From: Gillisia mitskevichiae
GTDB taxonomy: Bacteria; Bacteroidota; Bacteroidia; Flavobacteriales; Flavobacteriaceae
Length of the DNA stretch: 64,000 nucleotides
Reading direction: 5' to 3'
Assembly (NCBI RefSeq): GCF_003634585.1
Contig: NZ_RBLG01000005.1
Span: 62,001-126,000, forward strand
Below the pieces are notes generated by a model that worked only from the letters and a program-made list of their open reading frames with translations, was not told the origin of the DNA and searched no databases. How positions within the stretch are numbered: the first letter of the stretch is position 1; every line of letters begins with the position of its first letter. A program made the translations under genes and the position numbers. This document shows, in pieces, positions 1-7,687 of this stretch.

Positions 1-172
1 CGGCCAGTTTATCGCTTATGTCCATGAGGTTGGCAACTTCATTTTTAGACATTCGTGACATTTTACGATTGATCTTTATTGCTGTATCCAAAAACTGAGG
101 CTGAGTTCCACGAGTTGTGGGTAGCTTAGTTTCGTAATCTAAACTTTTTGCAGGGGAGAGAACAATTTTCAT
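1..172 (-). CDS. yaaA: YaaA family (UPF0246) peroxide-stress protein, 5' part only
   Basis: The reverse strand encodes an ATG-started N-terminal fragment of 57 complete residues that runs off the left edge. It opens with [15 protein letters not shown] and contains TQPQFLD and, near the cut, LMDISDKLA, all characteristic of the YaaA/DUF328 family. In E. coli YaaA limits intracellular iron and oxidative damage during peroxide stress and is a cytoplasmic DNA-binding fold. The family is usually about 250 residues, so roughly three quarters of the gene lies outside the window. The assignment rests on these motifs alone. Confidence 0.85.
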   Translation of the reverse strand, partial: MKIVLSPAKSLDYETKLPTTRGTQPQFLDTAIKINRKMSRMSKNEVANLMDISDKLA

Positions 173-354
173 AAAAATTTTATTTTTCAATTCAGGAAAA
201 TAGCTACTTCCTGAAATTACCTTTCAAAAATAACAATCTAATAAGAGGTTTAAACTGCTTAGTATAACTTCTTATCGATTCAAGTATTGAAAGATTTTAT
301 CTTAACACTTGGCAATTTAAAAAATCCAAAAAAATTGGAATTACAGATTTAGCG

Positions 355-446
355 TGAGGGATTGAGGCGTTGTTGAAGCTCTCCCGATCTTTATCGGGAA
401 GCGACCGCCAAAAGCCCGACCCCAATTTTTATTGGGGGCACGCCCT
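355..446. repeat. Intergenic element with two GC-rich hairpins
   Basis: This element lies in the 272-nt gap between yaaA and rluD. It holds two perfect stem-loops: TCCCGAT at 382-388 with ATCGGGA at 393-399, and CCCCAAT at 420-426 with ATTGGGG at 431-437. The short G+C-rich stretch stands out from the A+T-rich surroundings and abuts the rluD stop. It looks like a dispersed, possibly mobile intergenic repeat of the kind common in Flavobacteriaceae. It could also act as a transcript-end structure for rluD, although no T-run follows on the minus strand. Only one full copy is visible in this window. Confidence 0.5.
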
Positions 447-1506
447 AAGAATCCATATAATCCTTCTGATTGATAGAATATTTACGCCATTTCTCTATAC
501 ATTCCTGAATGTCTTGTGGCACTTCCGAGTCGAAACTCATCCATTCCTTGGTCACAGGATGCGTAAATCCAAGTGTTTTAGCATGTAATGCCTGTCTTGG
601 AAGCACTTTAAAACAATTATCTACGAATTGCTTGTATTTAGTAAAGGTGGTTCCTTTTAAGATCTTCTCTCCGCCATAACGCTCATCGTTAAACAAGGTG
701 TGTCCAATATGTTTTAAATGAACCCTGATCTGGTGAGTTCGTCCGGTTTCCAATTTACAGGAAACCAAAGTTACATAGCCAAAACGCTCTAGAACCTTAA
801 AGTGAGTTACCGCAGGTTTCCCTTGTTCTTCTACATCGTCTACATAAACAGTATTCTGCAATCTGTTCTTTGGATGCCTTCCAATATTTCCTTCAATTCT
901 ACCTTCATCTTCCTCAACATTTCCCCAAACTAATGCGATATATTCTCTGGAACTAGTTTTCTTGAAAAATTGCTTAGAAAGATGCGTCATTGCCTCCTCT
1001 GTTTTTGCAATTACCAATAAACCACTGGTGTCTTTATCTATTCTATGCACCAATCCAGGTCTTTCACTACTGTTATTCGGCAAATTATCTATATGAAAAA
1101 TAAGCGCATTTATAAGTGTCCCACTGTAATTTCCATGTCCTGGATGCACAACCATTCCTGCTGGCTTATTGATCACCATAAGAGCATCATCCTCGTAAAC
1201 AATGTCTAGCGGAATATCCTCTGGAGTAAGCAAGAATTCATATGGTGGATGTTCGAACATTACCTGTACTACATCTCCAGGCTTCACTTTGTAGTTGGAT
1301 TTTACCGTTGCGTTATTTACATAGATATTTCCATCTTTTGCTGCCTTTTGAATTTTACTTCTCGTGGCATTCTCTATGTAATTCATTAGGTATTTATCCA
1401 CCCTAAGTGGCTGTTGCCCTTTATCTGCAGTAAATTTATGATGTTCGTAAAGATCGTCGTCTTGGGTATCTTCCAGTTCTGGACCTATTAATTTAGAATT
1501 CGTCAT
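445..1506 (-). CDS. rluD: RluA/RluD family 23S rRNA pseudouridine synthase
   Basis: The product is a 353-residue enzyme converting uridines of helix 69 in 23S rRNA to pseudouridine in the cytoplasm. An S4 RNA-binding domain occupies about residues 30-95 and the catalytic domain follows. The motif HRIDKDTSG carries the catalytic Asp at about residue 157, and GRTHQIRVH lies further on. I chose the ATG at 1506 because it gives a normal N-terminus and overlaps the upstream PASTA gene by only 14 nt. An in-frame ATG at 1557 would add a Met/Ile-rich segment read from inside that gene. It sits in an operon behind the PASTA gene. The exact uridine target within the RluA/C/D group is inferred. Confidence 0.9.
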   Translation of the reverse strand: MTNSKLIGPELEDTQDDDLYEHHKFTADKGQQPLRVDKYLMNYIENATRSKIQKAAKDGNIYVNNATVKSNYKVKPGDVVQVMFEHPPYEFLLTPEDIPLDIVYEDDALMVINKPAGMVVHPGHGNYSGTLINALIFHIDNLPNNSSERPGLVHRIDKDTSGLLVIAKTEEAMTHLSKQFFKKTSSREYIALVWGNVEEDEGRIEGNIGRHPKNRLQNTVYVDDVEEQGKPAVTHFKVLERFGYVTLVSCKLETGRTHQIRVHLKHIGHTLFNDERYGGEKILKGTTFTKYKQFVDNCFKVLPRQALHAKTLGFTHPVTKEWMSFDSEVPQDIQECIEKWRKYSINQKDYMDS

Positions 1507-2125
1507 TGTTGTCATTATCATTATCGATACCACCTTCTTCGATGCTATCATCTTCATTTAAATCGCCATTATATCTACTAGACCCATCTCCTAACACTAA
1601 ATCTATTTTAGCCGTTTTCATAAGTTCGTCTCCTGCTTCCACAAGCTTCCCTTTGTGTCTTAATTCTAAAACTGCATCTTTAGCGATGTCTGGTTTATAA
1701 GTTACAGATCCAATTTCGAAACCTAGAGATCGCAAAGTAGGTTCTACCTGTCTTCTTGTTCTACGTATAAGATCTGGAATCATTACTTTTCCATATCCAG
1801 AAGGATTTAATGTGATATATATTTTTCTATTTTCTTTTACAAATTTCCCTGGTTGCGGTACTTGGTCTATTACAGAGTATTTTGGATAATCTGGGTTATA
1901 ATTTGCTGAATCTAAAATTTCGTATCGAAGATCCAACTCATCTAAAGTAACCTCTACTCTACCCAAAGAAAGTTTTGCGAGATCTGGAACTTTAATGCGT
2001 TCATCTTGATTGGTAGAATGTTCTAACCATTGCATAGTTAAAAAAGCTAGCACCACAAGTGCTGCAATTGCTAAACCTATTTGGATTAAAAAGGTTTTGC
2101 TGAAAATAAATTTAAATAGACTCAT
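1493..2125 (-). CDS. Membrane-anchored PASTA-domain protein
   Basis: The 210-residue protein has one N-terminal membrane helix (about residues 13-32), then at least two PASTA repeats (about 45-108 and 114-180), and a final Asp/Asn/Glu-rich tail. PASTA domains bind peptidoglycan or muropeptides in other bacteria, usually fused to a Ser/Thr kinase or a penicillin-binding protein. Here the domain stands alone, so the protein is probably an inner-membrane protein facing the periplasm. The acidic tail is encoded by sequence that also overlaps the rluD start. Neighbouring ddl suggests a cell-wall context. The domain identification is firm and the role is inferred. Confidence 0.85.
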   Translation of the reverse strand: MSLFKFIFSKTFLIQIGLAIAALVVLAFLTMQWLEHSTNQDERIKVPDLAKLSLGRVEVTLDELDLRYEILDSANYNPDYPKYSVIDQVPQPGKFVKENRKIYITLNPSGYGKVMIPDLIRRTRRQVEPTLRSLGFEIGSVTYKPDIAKDAVLELRHKGKLVEAGDELMKTAKIDLVLGDGSSRYNGDLNEDDSIEEGGIDNDNDNNDEF

Positions 2126-2142
2126 AAATTATTTATAAATGG

Positions 2143-2150
2143 CAAAGATA
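2143..2150 (-). promoter_or_regulatory. -7 promoter box of the PASTA-rluD operon
   Basis: Read on the minus strand this is TATCTTTG, an exact match to the Bacteroidota housekeeping-sigma -7 consensus TAnnTTTG, 17 nt before the PASTA start codon. I see no clear -33 TTG. Confidence 0.65.
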
Positions 2151-2189
2151 TAAAAACGCCGGGGTTTTGGTGGCACCCACTATTAGTCA

Positions 2190-2197
2190 TATTTTTG
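2190..2197 (+). promoter_or_regulatory. -7 promoter box of ddl, with -33 TTG
   Basis: TATTTTTG matches TAnnTTTG exactly. A TTG at 2167-2169 lies 20 nt upstream, inside the spacing range reported for flavobacterial promoters, so this is the best complete promoter in the window. It is divergent from the PASTA-rluD promoter. Confidence 0.75.
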
Positions 2198-2226
2198 TTA
2201 ACGTAAATTAAAGCTGTTTATTTAAT

Positions 2227-3207
2227 ATGAAGAAAAGAATTGCCATTGCCATGGGAGGTTATTCTAGTGAATACCGGATCTCGATTAATAGCGGAAATGT
2301 TGTTTATAAAAATCTAGATCGCTCTATTTATGAGCCTTATAGAGTTCATATCATGCAAAATGAATGGTTTGTAGTGGCAGATGATGATACTCCATATCCA
2401 ATAAACAAGAGCGATTTTACAGTAAAGATCAAGGATAGAAAAATTCAATTTGATTGTGTTTTTAATACTATTCATGGAACTCCAGGTGAAAATGGACTCT
2501 TACAAGCATATTTAGACTTGGTAGGAATCCCACAAACTTCCTGTGGATCTTATCAAGCTGCGCTTACTTTTAACAAACGTGATCTAATAAGTGTTTTAAA
2601 GCCCTATGGAATTAAAACAGCAATCAACTATTTTCTGGACAAAGGAGATGAAGTTGAAGTAGATGAAATTATTGCGAAAGTAGGTTTGCCTTGTTTTGTT
2701 AAGGCAAATAAAGCAGGTAGTAGTTTTGGAGTTAGTAAGGTTAAAGTTGCAGAAGATCTAGAACAAGCTGTGAAAGTAGCTTTAAAGGAAGATGATGAAG
2801 TTATCATTGAATCTTTTTTAGATGGAACTGAAGTTTCTGTGGGGGTAATCATGTATAAAGGAAAGATCCTAGCATTACCAGTAACTGAGATCGTTTCTGA
2901 AAACGAATTCTTTGATTATGAAGCGAAATATCTAGGAAAGTCTCAAGAAATAACGCCGGCAAGAATTTCTAAGGAGCAGACTAAAAAAGTGCAGGATATT
3001 TCTAAATTGATCTACTCGAAATTAAAAATGAAGGGATTTACCCGTTCAGAATTTATCTTTCATAATGATGAACCTCATTTTATTGAAATGAATACTACTC
3101 CTGGACTTAGCGAAGCAAGTATTTTACCTCAGCAAGCTGAAAAAGCAGGAATTAGTTTACCTCAACTTTTTGGTAGTGCTATAGAAGCTGCTCTAAAATC
3201 GCACTAA
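2227..3207 (+). CDS. ddl: D-alanine--D-alanine ligase
   Basis: The 326-residue ATP-grasp enzyme joins two D-alanines for the peptidoglycan stem peptide in the cytoplasm. The N-terminal domain contains the HGTPGENG stretch (about residues 82-89), matching the family's HGxxGEDG loop. The central ATP-grasp region has FVKANKAGSSFGV, and the C-terminal metal/ATP site has FIEMNTTPGLSE. Length and order are normal for Ddl. Its own promoter, divergent from the PASTA gene, and the following coaD give the typical flavobacterial order rluD, PASTA, ddl, coaD. Confidence 0.95.
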   Translation: MKKRIAIAMGGYSSEYRISINSGNVVYKNLDRSIYEPYRVHIMQNEWFVVADDDTPYPINKSDFTVKIKDRKIQFDCVFNTIHGTPGENGLLQAYLDLVGIPQTSCGSYQAALTFNKRDLISVLKPYGIKTAINYFLDKGDEVEVDEIIAKVGLPCFVKANKAGSSFGVSKVKVAEDLEQAVKVALKEDDEVIIESFLDGTEVSVGVIMYKGKILALPVTEIVSENEFFDYEAKYLGKSQEITPARISKEQTKKVQDISKLIYSKLKMKGFTRSEFIFHNDEPHFIEMNTTPGLSEASILPQQAEKAGISLPQLFGSAIEAALKSH

Positions 3208-3229
3208 TTATTAACTTAGGCTAATTAGC

Positions 3230-3237
3230 TATATTTG
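3230..3237 (+). promoter_or_regulatory. -7 promoter box of coaD
   Basis: TATATTTG fits TAnnTTTG exactly and lies 23 nt before the coaD start in a 53-nt gap after ddl. No TTG is seen at the expected -33 distance. Confidence 0.55.
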
Positions 3238-3260
3238 TTAGATATCACAAATTCAACTTC

Positions 3261-3710
3261 ATGAAAAGAGCAGTTTTTCCAGGATCTTTTGATCCTATTA
3301 CCTTAGGACATGTAGATATCTTGGAGCGTGCATTGCCTCTTTTTGATGAGATCATTCTTGCAATTGGAACCAATGCCGATAAAAAGTATATGTTCTCTCT
3401 AGAAGATAGAGTTCGGTTTTTGGAAGAAACTTTTAAAAATGAAGTCAAGATAAAAGTAATGACTTACAAAGGACTCACTGTAGATTTCTGTAAAAAGGAA
3501 AATGCAGCATTTATTCTTAGAGGACTTAGAAATTCTATAGATCTGGAATTCGAAAAAACCATAGGTCAAACCAATTATAAAATGTCTGGTATAGAGACCG
3601 TTTTCTTGATCTCTTCTTCAGGAAAAGGACATATTTCATCTAGTGTAGTGCGAGACGTTCGAAAAAACGGAGGAGACTTTTCTTTTATGGTGCCAGAGGT
3701 TGTTAAATAA
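3261..3710 (+). CDS. coaD: Phosphopantetheine adenylyltransferase
   Basis: The 149-residue enzyme transfers AMP from ATP to 4'-phosphopantetheine, the penultimate step of coenzyme A synthesis. The N-terminus MKRAVFPGSFDPITLGHVD contains the TxGH nucleotidyltransferase motif. The C-terminal region SSSGKGHISSSVVRDV matches the family's ISS(T/S)xxR-type ATP site. The length is slightly below the usual 155-165 residues, with the C-terminus ending cleanly at FMVPEVVK. The start is fixed by the conserved N-terminus. Confidence 0.95.
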   Translation: MKRAVFPGSFDPITLGHVDILERALPLFDEIILAIGTNADKKYMFSLEDRVRFLEETFKNEVKIKVMTYKGLTVDFCKKENAAFILRGLRNSIDLEFEKTIGQTNYKMSGIETVFLISSSGKGHISSSVVRDVRKNGGDFSFMVPEVVK

Positions 3711-3734
3711 AAGAGCCTCTAGGGTAAAACAAAC

Positions 3735-3920
3735 AGTGACATCCCCTGATATTTCTAGACTCCTCCCGATAGTTATCTGGACGAAATGACAAAAATATAA
3801 ATGTCATCCTGTCCCAATATCTATCGGGATTGTCGAAGGATGTTTTGAGATAAACAGACTATTAAAAAAATAGATTTCTTCGTTAAAACAATAACTTCTC
3901 GACTCCGCTCGAAGTGACAC
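3735..3920. repeat. Dispersed intergenic repeat (TGTCAT...CTTCGAGCGGAGTCGAG type)
   Basis: The 227-nt gap between coaD and the TonB receptor gene contains GTGACATCCC, GTCATCCTGTCCC, ATCTATCGGGATTG and CTTCTCGACTCCGCTCGAAG (3895-3914), separated by A+T-rich spacers. Units of this kind (GTCAT...GTCGAAGGAT, and CACTTCGAGCGGAGTCGAGAAG on the other strand) recur in intergenic regions of many Bacteroidota genomes. The CTCCCGAT.../ATCGGGA words also appear in the element at 355-446. I read it as a non-coding repetitive element and see no gene or transposase. Mobility is inferred. Confidence 0.6.
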
Positions 3921-3937
3921 TATAGCTTTATGAATAT

Positions 3938-6232
3938 TTAGAAAATATAATTCAAACCGGCACCCACGAAATAATTACGAGGATTTCCGGGGTAATAATA
4001 TCTTGGAGCTGCTCCACCAAATCCTACGGCATTTGGCAACACACTAGAAGCATATTTCTCGTCTAAAACATTATTAACACCTGCAGAAAAATTAGCATCA
4101 AATTTCTTAAATAATTTAAAATCGTATCGCGCTTTTATATCTAATAGCTGATAATTTTCGGTGCTCAAAGAATTTGCATCATTCAATTGAATTTCTCCCA
4201 CAGCCAATAAATTGGTGTATAGCGAGAACTTTTCTGTATAGTTTAATTCGAATCCTGTATTTAAAGTGCTTTTCGGAATTCCGGGTAGATTATTTCCACT
4301 AAAATCTTGTTCCCTATCCACAAACTCTTCAAATTCAAAATAATTTAAAGCAGCATTAAAATAAGGTTGTATTGTGATTGATGAAGACAAATCAAGATTA
4401 TATCTTATAGTAGTTTCAATTCCATTATGATTGGTTTTCCCAGCATTAATCCCTACATATTGATCTTCAGAAATTCTTTGTGCAACCAATAAATTTTCAA
4501 TTTGGATGGAGTACAGGGCAACTTCAGTATATAGTCTATTATTCAACCAATTTCCTTTAAAACCAATTTCATAATTAATCCCTGTCTCTGGTTTTAGATC
4601 GGTATTAATTTGTCCTTCCGGCGTTAAAGTTTCCTCCACTGTTGGAGTTGAAAATCCATGACTTATGGAAGTATAAATATTCTTCCCCTTATTAATTTCA
4701 TAAGACAATCCCAACCTTGGAGAAAAAACGGTTTTAAATCTATAATCTCCAGACTGATCTATTTCATCCTGAACATATAAATCTTTTAAACTATAACTCG
4801 TTGTGTTTATATTAAAGCCTGTTTCCAAGTTTAGTTTTTCAGAAAGTTCCAAATTAAGCTGACCAAAGAAATTTGCATAACCTCTATCTTGCTCATTATT
4901 GCTAAGACTATTTCCTAATACGCTACCTTGATCTTCAAAATCCTGATATAAATTCTCAAAGGTTTGCATGTTATACCATTCTTTATAATACTCTGCTCCA
5001 AAGCTCAATTCTGAAGCGAGCTCAAAAACATCCATTTTAAGATTGAATTTTGTTCTAGCTCCAGTTGCTACTCGTTCTTCTTTTAAAATATTAAAAGGTC
5101 TTGGCTCGTAAGCATCCCGAAAATTCACAAAGAGACTGGTTAGATTTGTGAGTCTGTTTGAAAAATGATGCAAATAAGAAACTCCAAGCAAACCTCTATC
5201 ATAAGACTCAAATCCTTTGGAACTTCCCCATGTAAAAGCAGCTTTTTCAGGATCGTTTAAATAGTCATTCTCATTAAGTGAGCTCGGGATAAATGCTTTT
5301 AATTTTGTAAAATTTCCCAGAATGGAAAGCTTGTTTCCATTTTCCGTAAAAACGTTCGCATTTATTAATGCTGATTGTTTTTTATAAGAACCATTAGCCC
5401 TGTAGCCATCACTTTTTAAATCGCTAAATGTAGCAAATAAGGAGGTATTCTCAGTTCCATGAGATCCCGAAATCGTTTTTTTATTAGTATTAAAACTTCC
5501 TATTTGTGTAGAAATCCCTGTTTGAGTTTTATCAATTTCGGCGTTCGCTGCAAACATATTAATTACGCCTCCTAATCCAGCTCCATACATACTTGAAGTA
5601 GGGCCTTTAATAATTTCAATTTTCGAGATGGCTTCAGCATCAAAATCATCTATCGTTAATTCTCCTTCTCCAGTCGTTAAAGGGATCCCATTGAAATAAG
5701 CCTGAATTCTATTCGTGCTAAATTGAGATCTTGCACCAATTCCCCGAATGTTTAATTTGGTGGTATTTAACGCTCCCTGATTTACATACACTCCAGGAAC
5801 AGCATTAAAAACTTGAGCAAAGTTGGAGTCATCTTTTTTCTGAAGATCCTCAGAAGTTAAAACGCTAATTGCACCTGGCGTACTTTGTAATGTTTTTGAA
5901 ATAAGCGCCCCAGTTATAACTATTTCTGATAGATTTTCTGTGGAAGGAATGAGTGCAATTGTTAAAACTGAACTAGGATTTGCCTTAATTTGGCTAGTAC
6001 TATAACCTAATGCTGAAATTTCTAAAATGATAGTTTTAGTTGAAGTCTTTATTTCAAAACTCCCTTCTGAATCAGAAAAAACAAAAACCTCAGAACCAGT
6101 TTCAAAAATCTTTACATTTTCAATCGGTTCTGAAGTTTTTGCATCAATAATTTTACCTTTTACAACTTGTGCTGAAATATTCACAGCACTAAATAATAAG
6201 AATACAACAAGAATAAATTTCTTCAAGAGCAA
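3938..6232 (-). CDS. TonB-dependent outer-membrane receptor (possible PQQ or siderophore receptor)
   Basis: The 764-residue protein has a signal peptide (about 1-21), a carboxypeptidase-regulatory-like domain (about 23-100), a TonB plug (about 104-225, with NIRGIGARSQF and GAGLGGVINM) and a beta-barrel ending in a terminal Phe (AGLNYIF). Such receptors import scarce ligands using TonB energy. The plug segment RIQAYFNGIPLTTGEGE recalls receptors of the FecA/YncD type. It follows the PQQ-type sugar dehydrogenase by 5 nt in one operon, so a ligand linked to that enzyme is plausible. No SusD partner is adjacent, which argues against a polysaccharide-uptake locus. The substrate is not proven by sequence. 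Confidence 0.9.
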   Translation of the reverse strand: MLLKKFILVVFLLFSAVNISAQVVKGKIIDAKTSEPIENVKIFETGSEVFVFSDSEGSFEIKTSTKTIILEISALGYSTSQIKANPSSVLTIALIPSTENLSEIVITGALISKTLQSTPGAISVLTSEDLQKKDDSNFAQVFNAVPGVYVNQGALNTTKLNIRGIGARSQFSTNRIQAYFNGIPLTTGEGELTIDDFDAEAISKIEIIKGPTSSMYGAGLGGVINMFAANAEIDKTQTGISTQIGSFNTNKKTISGSHGTENTSLFATFSDLKSDGYRANGSYKKQSALINANVFTENGNKLSILGNFTKLKAFIPSSLNENDYLNDPEKAAFTWGSSKGFESYDRGLLGVSYLHHFSNRLTNLTSLFVNFRDAYEPRPFNILKEERVATGARTKFNLKMDVFELASELSFGAEYYKEWYNMQTFENLYQDFEDQGSVLGNSLSNNEQDRGYANFFGQLNLELSEKLNLETGFNINTTSYSLKDLYVQDEIDQSGDYRFKTVFSPRLGLSYEINKGKNIYTSISHGFSTPTVEETLTPEGQINTDLKPETGINYEIGFKGNWLNNRLYTEVALYSIQIENLLVAQRISEDQYVGINAGKTNHNGIETTIRYNLDLSSSITIQPYFNAALNYFEFEEFVDREQDFSGNNLPGIPKSTLNTGFELNYTEKFSLYTNLLAVGEIQLNDANSLSTENYQLLDIKARYDFKLFKKFDANFSAGVNNVLDEKYASSVLPNAVGFGGAAPRYYYPGNPRNYFVGAGLNYIF

Positions 6233-6237
6233 GTGTT

Positions 6238-7521
6238 TTATTCCGCAGAAATTTTCCAGATCACATTAGAATCGTCATCATTCACTAATAAAGACCCATC
6301 AGGTAATGTAGTTATTCCAACTGGTCTTCCATGCACTTCTCCAGTTTCTTCATTCGCTATAAAGCCAGTTAAGAAATCCTCTGGTGGCTGTGGCTGTCCA
6401 TTTACAAAAGGCACAAAAACAACTTTATATCCAGAAAGCGGATCGCGGTTCCAAGATCCATGTTGACCAACGAAAGCTCCATTTTTATATTTTACGGGAA
6501 AAGAATCATGATTATAGAATGTAAATCCTAAAGATGCAGTATGCGGGCCAACTGGTACATCTGGCATAATAGCTTTCTCAACTAATTCATTATGCGGATT
6601 GTCTTCCCAACGAGGATCTTTTATTTGCCCATAATAAGAATAAGGCCAACCGTACCATCCGCCTTGTTTTACGCTGGTAATATAATCCGGTACTAAATTA
6701 TTACCCAATTTATCTCTTTCATTCACTGCTGTCCACAATTCTCCAGTAACAGGATTCCAATCCATCCCAACCGGGTTTCTAATTCCGCTGGCATATACTT
6801 GCTCTCCAGAACCATCAGGATTGATCTCTAATATCCCTGCTCTTCGAACTTCTTTATCCATACCGTATTCACCCACATTACTAGCAGAACCTACAGAAAT
6901 ATAAATTTTACTACCATCTGCATTTGCAATTAAGTTTCTAGTCCAGTGGTTATTATAACCTCCGGCTGGAAGTTCTACGATCTTTTCACCTTCAGATTTC
7001 AAATTAAGATCTCCTTCTTTATAATTATATCTATATAATCCATCTGTATTAGCGATATAAAAATAGTCTCCTAAAATCAACATCCCAAAAGGTTGATTTA
7101 AGCCTTCCTTAAAAGCTCCTCGGTGCTCAAAAATTCCATCTCCATCTTGATCCCTTAAAATAGTTACTCTGTTCGCACTATTTCTTGTATTAGCTTCAAC
7201 AACAAATACATCTTTATTTGGAGCTACATAGGTCCAACGTGGATGTTCAAATCCATCAGCGAAAATTTCCACCTTAAATCCTTCTGGTGCTATTGGCATT
7301 TCCCCTTCTTTCCAACCCACTACTTTACTAACTTTTTGGATAGATTTAGAATGAAATGGCGCCGGTATCTCTAATTTCCCAACGGCAGTTTCAACTATAT
7401 TAGCAGGACGTTGCGACAATTCTTGCTTCTCTTGCTCATTAAATTCCTTTACTTCCTTCATTTGTGCACAGGAAGTTAAAGTAGCTCCTACAAGCAATAA
7501 GCTAAATGTAATATTTCTCAT
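6238..7521 (-). CDS. PQQ-type sorbosone/glucose dehydrogenase family lipoprotein
   Basis: The 427-residue protein carries a lipoprotein signal ending at Cys18 (ATLTSCAQM) and a six-bladed beta-propeller typical of soluble PQQ sugar dehydrogenases and L-sorbosone dehydrogenases. Diagnostic stretches are EVFADGFEHPRW near the start, DQDGDGIFE, SVGSASNVGE, ASGIRNPVGMDWNP, GQHGSWNR and GFIANEETGEVHGRPVGI. Members oxidise sugars or aldehydes in the periplasm with PQQ as cofactor. I see no pqq biosynthesis genes nearby, so PQQ would have to be imported or made elsewhere. It is the first gene of a two-gene operon with the TonB receptor. The true substrate and cofactor use remain inferred. Confidence 0.85.
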   Translation of the reverse strand: MRNITFSLLLVGATLTSCAQMKEVKEFNEQEKQELSQRPANIVETAVGKLEIPAPFHSKSIQKVSKVVGWKEGEMPIAPEGFKVEIFADGFEHPRWTYVAPNKDVFVVEANTRNSANRVTILRDQDGDGIFEHRGAFKEGLNQPFGMLILGDYFYIANTDGLYRYNYKEGDLNLKSEGEKIVELPAGGYNNHWTRNLIANADGSKIYISVGSASNVGEYGMDKEVRRAGILEINPDGSGEQVYASGIRNPVGMDWNPVTGELWTAVNERDKLGNNLVPDYITSVKQGGWYGWPYSYYGQIKDPRWEDNPHNELVEKAIMPDVPVGPHTASLGFTFYNHDSFPVKYKNGAFVGQHGSWNRDPLSGYKVVFVPFVNGQPQPPEDFLTGFIANEETGEVHGRPVGITTLPDGSLLVNDDDSNVIWKISAE

Positions 7522-7612
7522 AATTTCTCTATTAAAAATTAAAAATAGTCTATAATTTAAATGGATTAAAACATTCTCTAAGCATTAGGTTTACTTTAAC
7601 TACTTTCATAAA

Positions 7613-7672
7613 ATGATACAGGTTATAATAGTTTTGGCTGCCGTTGCAGTTTTAACTAAGTTTATAGCGTAA
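7613..7672 (+). CDS. Possible 19-residue hydrophobic peptide
   Basis: An ATG-to-TAA frame encodes MIQVIIVLAAVAVLTKFIA, a single potential membrane helix, in the 166-nt divergent gap ahead of the M14 peptidase. It ends 15 nt before that start codon. It may be chance in A+T-rich DNA or a small membrane peptide. Nothing except hydrophobicity and placement supports it. Confidence 0.15.
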   Translation: MIQVIIVLAAVAVLTKFIA

Positions 7673-7687
7673 AATGGATTATTTCTT

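Noticed and set aside
370-588. Plus-strand open frame of 72 codons over the repeat and the 3' end of rluD
   Set aside because: It is antisense to rluD, begins in the hairpin repeat, and its residues show no family features.
3938-6232. Polysaccharide utilisation locus (SusC/SusD pair)
   Set aside because: No SusD lipoprotein, glycoside hydrolase or sulfatase is near; the receptor is shorter than typical SusC proteins.
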